A DNA stretch of 57,726 nt, taken from an uncultured Bacteroidales bacterium (lineage in GTDB: Bacteria; Bacteroidota; Bacteroidia; Bacteroidales; P3). Position 1 is the first letter of the stretch, and every line of letters begins with the position of its first letter. This document shows positions 57,315 to 57,726 of this stretch, one piece after another. The position numbers and the translations under genes were made by a program. Location: the NCBI GenBank assembly GCA_905234695.1, contig CAJOHZ010000007.1, positions 1-57,726 of the forward strand. The letters run 5' to 3'. The notes under the pieces were generated by a model, which ran no database searches, was not told the origin of the DNA, and was given only the letters and a program-made list of their open reading frames with translations.

Positions 57315-57477
57315 AGAAACTGTTTAAAATTAATCCAATGTTTTTCTTAAAACATCAAAACGGCATCTTTCCCTCCTTTTCTCGGTCACAATGGCCCCCA
57401 TTGCTCCCTCAAAAAGAAGACAAATCTGCTCGCCTTGCTGTATAACAAAATCCATCAATTAAATTTAAACAGTTTCT
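57315..57477. mobile_element. 163-bp MITE with 14-bp terminal inverted repeats and 7-bp target duplication
   Basis: AGAAACTGTTTAAA (57315-57328) is exactly inverted as TTTAAACAGTTTCT (57464-57477). TAGTTTT flanks both ends directly (57308-57314 and 57478-57484). Inside is a 34-codon ORF (57338-57442, ending KEDKSARLAV) and a small palindrome CAATGG/CCATTG. No transposase gene is present; the element is probably a deletion derivative mobilised in trans. Confidence 0.75.
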
Positions 57478-57484
57478 TAGTTTT

Positions 57485-57505
57485 TAGTTTCAGTTTTAAG
57501 TTTTT
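57485..57505. repeat. short dispersed repeat word, partner of 2958-2978
   Basis: A 21-nt stretch identical to the hydF-folA spacer word in inverse orientation. It is followed by further words of the same character, such as ACAATTAAACAATCAACGATT (given in part: TTAAACAATCAACG). Confidence 0.65.
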
Positions 57506-57543
57506 AATGACAAACAATTAAACAATCAACGATTAAACAAAGT

Positions 57544-57557
57544 TTAGTGACCAGTGA
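57544..57557. repeat. short dispersed repeat word TTAGTGACCAGTGA, partner of 6641-6654
   Basis: A 14-nt identity with the atoE-apt spacer, here continued by TTAGTGACTCGTGATG. Confidence 0.6.
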
Positions 57558-57599
57558 TTAGTGACTCGTGATGCGTGAATTTTTTAGTTTTTAGTTTTA

Positions 57600-57726
57600 A
57601 TCTTCTCCTAGTCGTCTCTCGGTGTTCCTTTTATGATCCTTCGCCCTTCCTTCGGCACTTACCCTGCTGATATTCAACTGTTCGCCCACTGTTTTCCTAT
57701 CCTACGTTGGAGAACAGTTGGAGAAC
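57600..57726. repeat. second, partial copy of the 11-bp-phased palindromic array
   Basis: This stretch has the same layout as 1011-1185, cut by the window edge. A C/T-rich half with 11-nt units (CCTTCGCCCTT, CCTTCGGCACT, ACTGTTCGCCC, ACTGTTTTCCT) leads to the centre ATCCTAC, and then GTTGGAGAACA and GTTGGAGAAC run off the end. No gene is present between the GroES-like start and the window end. Confidence 0.7.

Overview
The window comes from a member of the Bacteroidota, most likely order Bacteroidales. The left edge holds the 5' part of a Bacteroidales-type 16S rRNA gene. Many genes are preceded by the phylum's sigma -7 element TAnnTTTG, here mostly TATCTTTG, TATTTTTG or TATATTTG. The window also encodes a type IX secretion (T9SS) component (PorQ) and a giant cargo ending in a T9SS sorting domain. 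I cannot name the family or genus with confidence. Gene content (HydF, lysine 2,3-aminomutase, 3,5-diaminohexanoate dehydrogenase, an AtoE-type short-chain fatty acid transporter, a secreted C10 protease) fits an anaerobe that degrades protein and ferments amino acids.

Layout. 1-570: 16S rRNA (minus strand), with its promoter and an AT-rich leader. 571-1342: no gene, but a palindromic array with an 11-bp period lies at about 1011-1185. 1343-6614: esterase-LysM protein, folA, hydF, a GNAT-HD fusion, a DUF456 membrane protein and apt. 6681-9137: atoE and alkaline phosphatase, probably in one minus-strand transcript with apt. 9260-12333: a Tat operon made of a Tat-signal ferredoxin-like aldo/keto reductase, tatA, tatC and a small lipoprotein. 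12388-36708: one uninterrupted 8,106-codon gene (42% of the window). It encodes a C10 (streptopain) protease followed by a very long mosaic of fibronectin III, cleaved-adhesin-like, InlB-like and Cys-paired repeats, and then a T9SS C-terminal domain. 36929-43091: lplA, porQ, kamA, bcp, a CDF transporter and kdd. 43304-49150: an alpha-2-macroglobulin-like protein. 49395-49468: tRNA-Arg(ACG) with a structured 3' region. 49615-52897: an operon of a glycosyltransferase, an ECF sigma factor, an outer-membrane protein and a GNAT protein. 53072-54202: tgt. 54261-57267: alaS and a GroES-like gene. 57268-57726: no gene, but a 163-bp MITE with a 7-bp target duplication, short dispersed repeat words and a second copy of the 11-bp-phased palindrome.

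Most interesting points. (1) TatC has no start codon in front of its conserved FWGHLEELR motif. Its frame joins that of tatA by a -1 shift exactly at a C CCA AAA slippery heptamer just before the tatA stop. (2) The 11-bp-phased palindromic element occurs in two divergent copies whose arms change together. (3) The giant protease-adhesin shows large segmental duplications and 32 tandem Cys-paired repeats. (4) Short intergenic repeat words have been captured in frame in atoE, porQ (where they build the signal peptide) and the giant gene.
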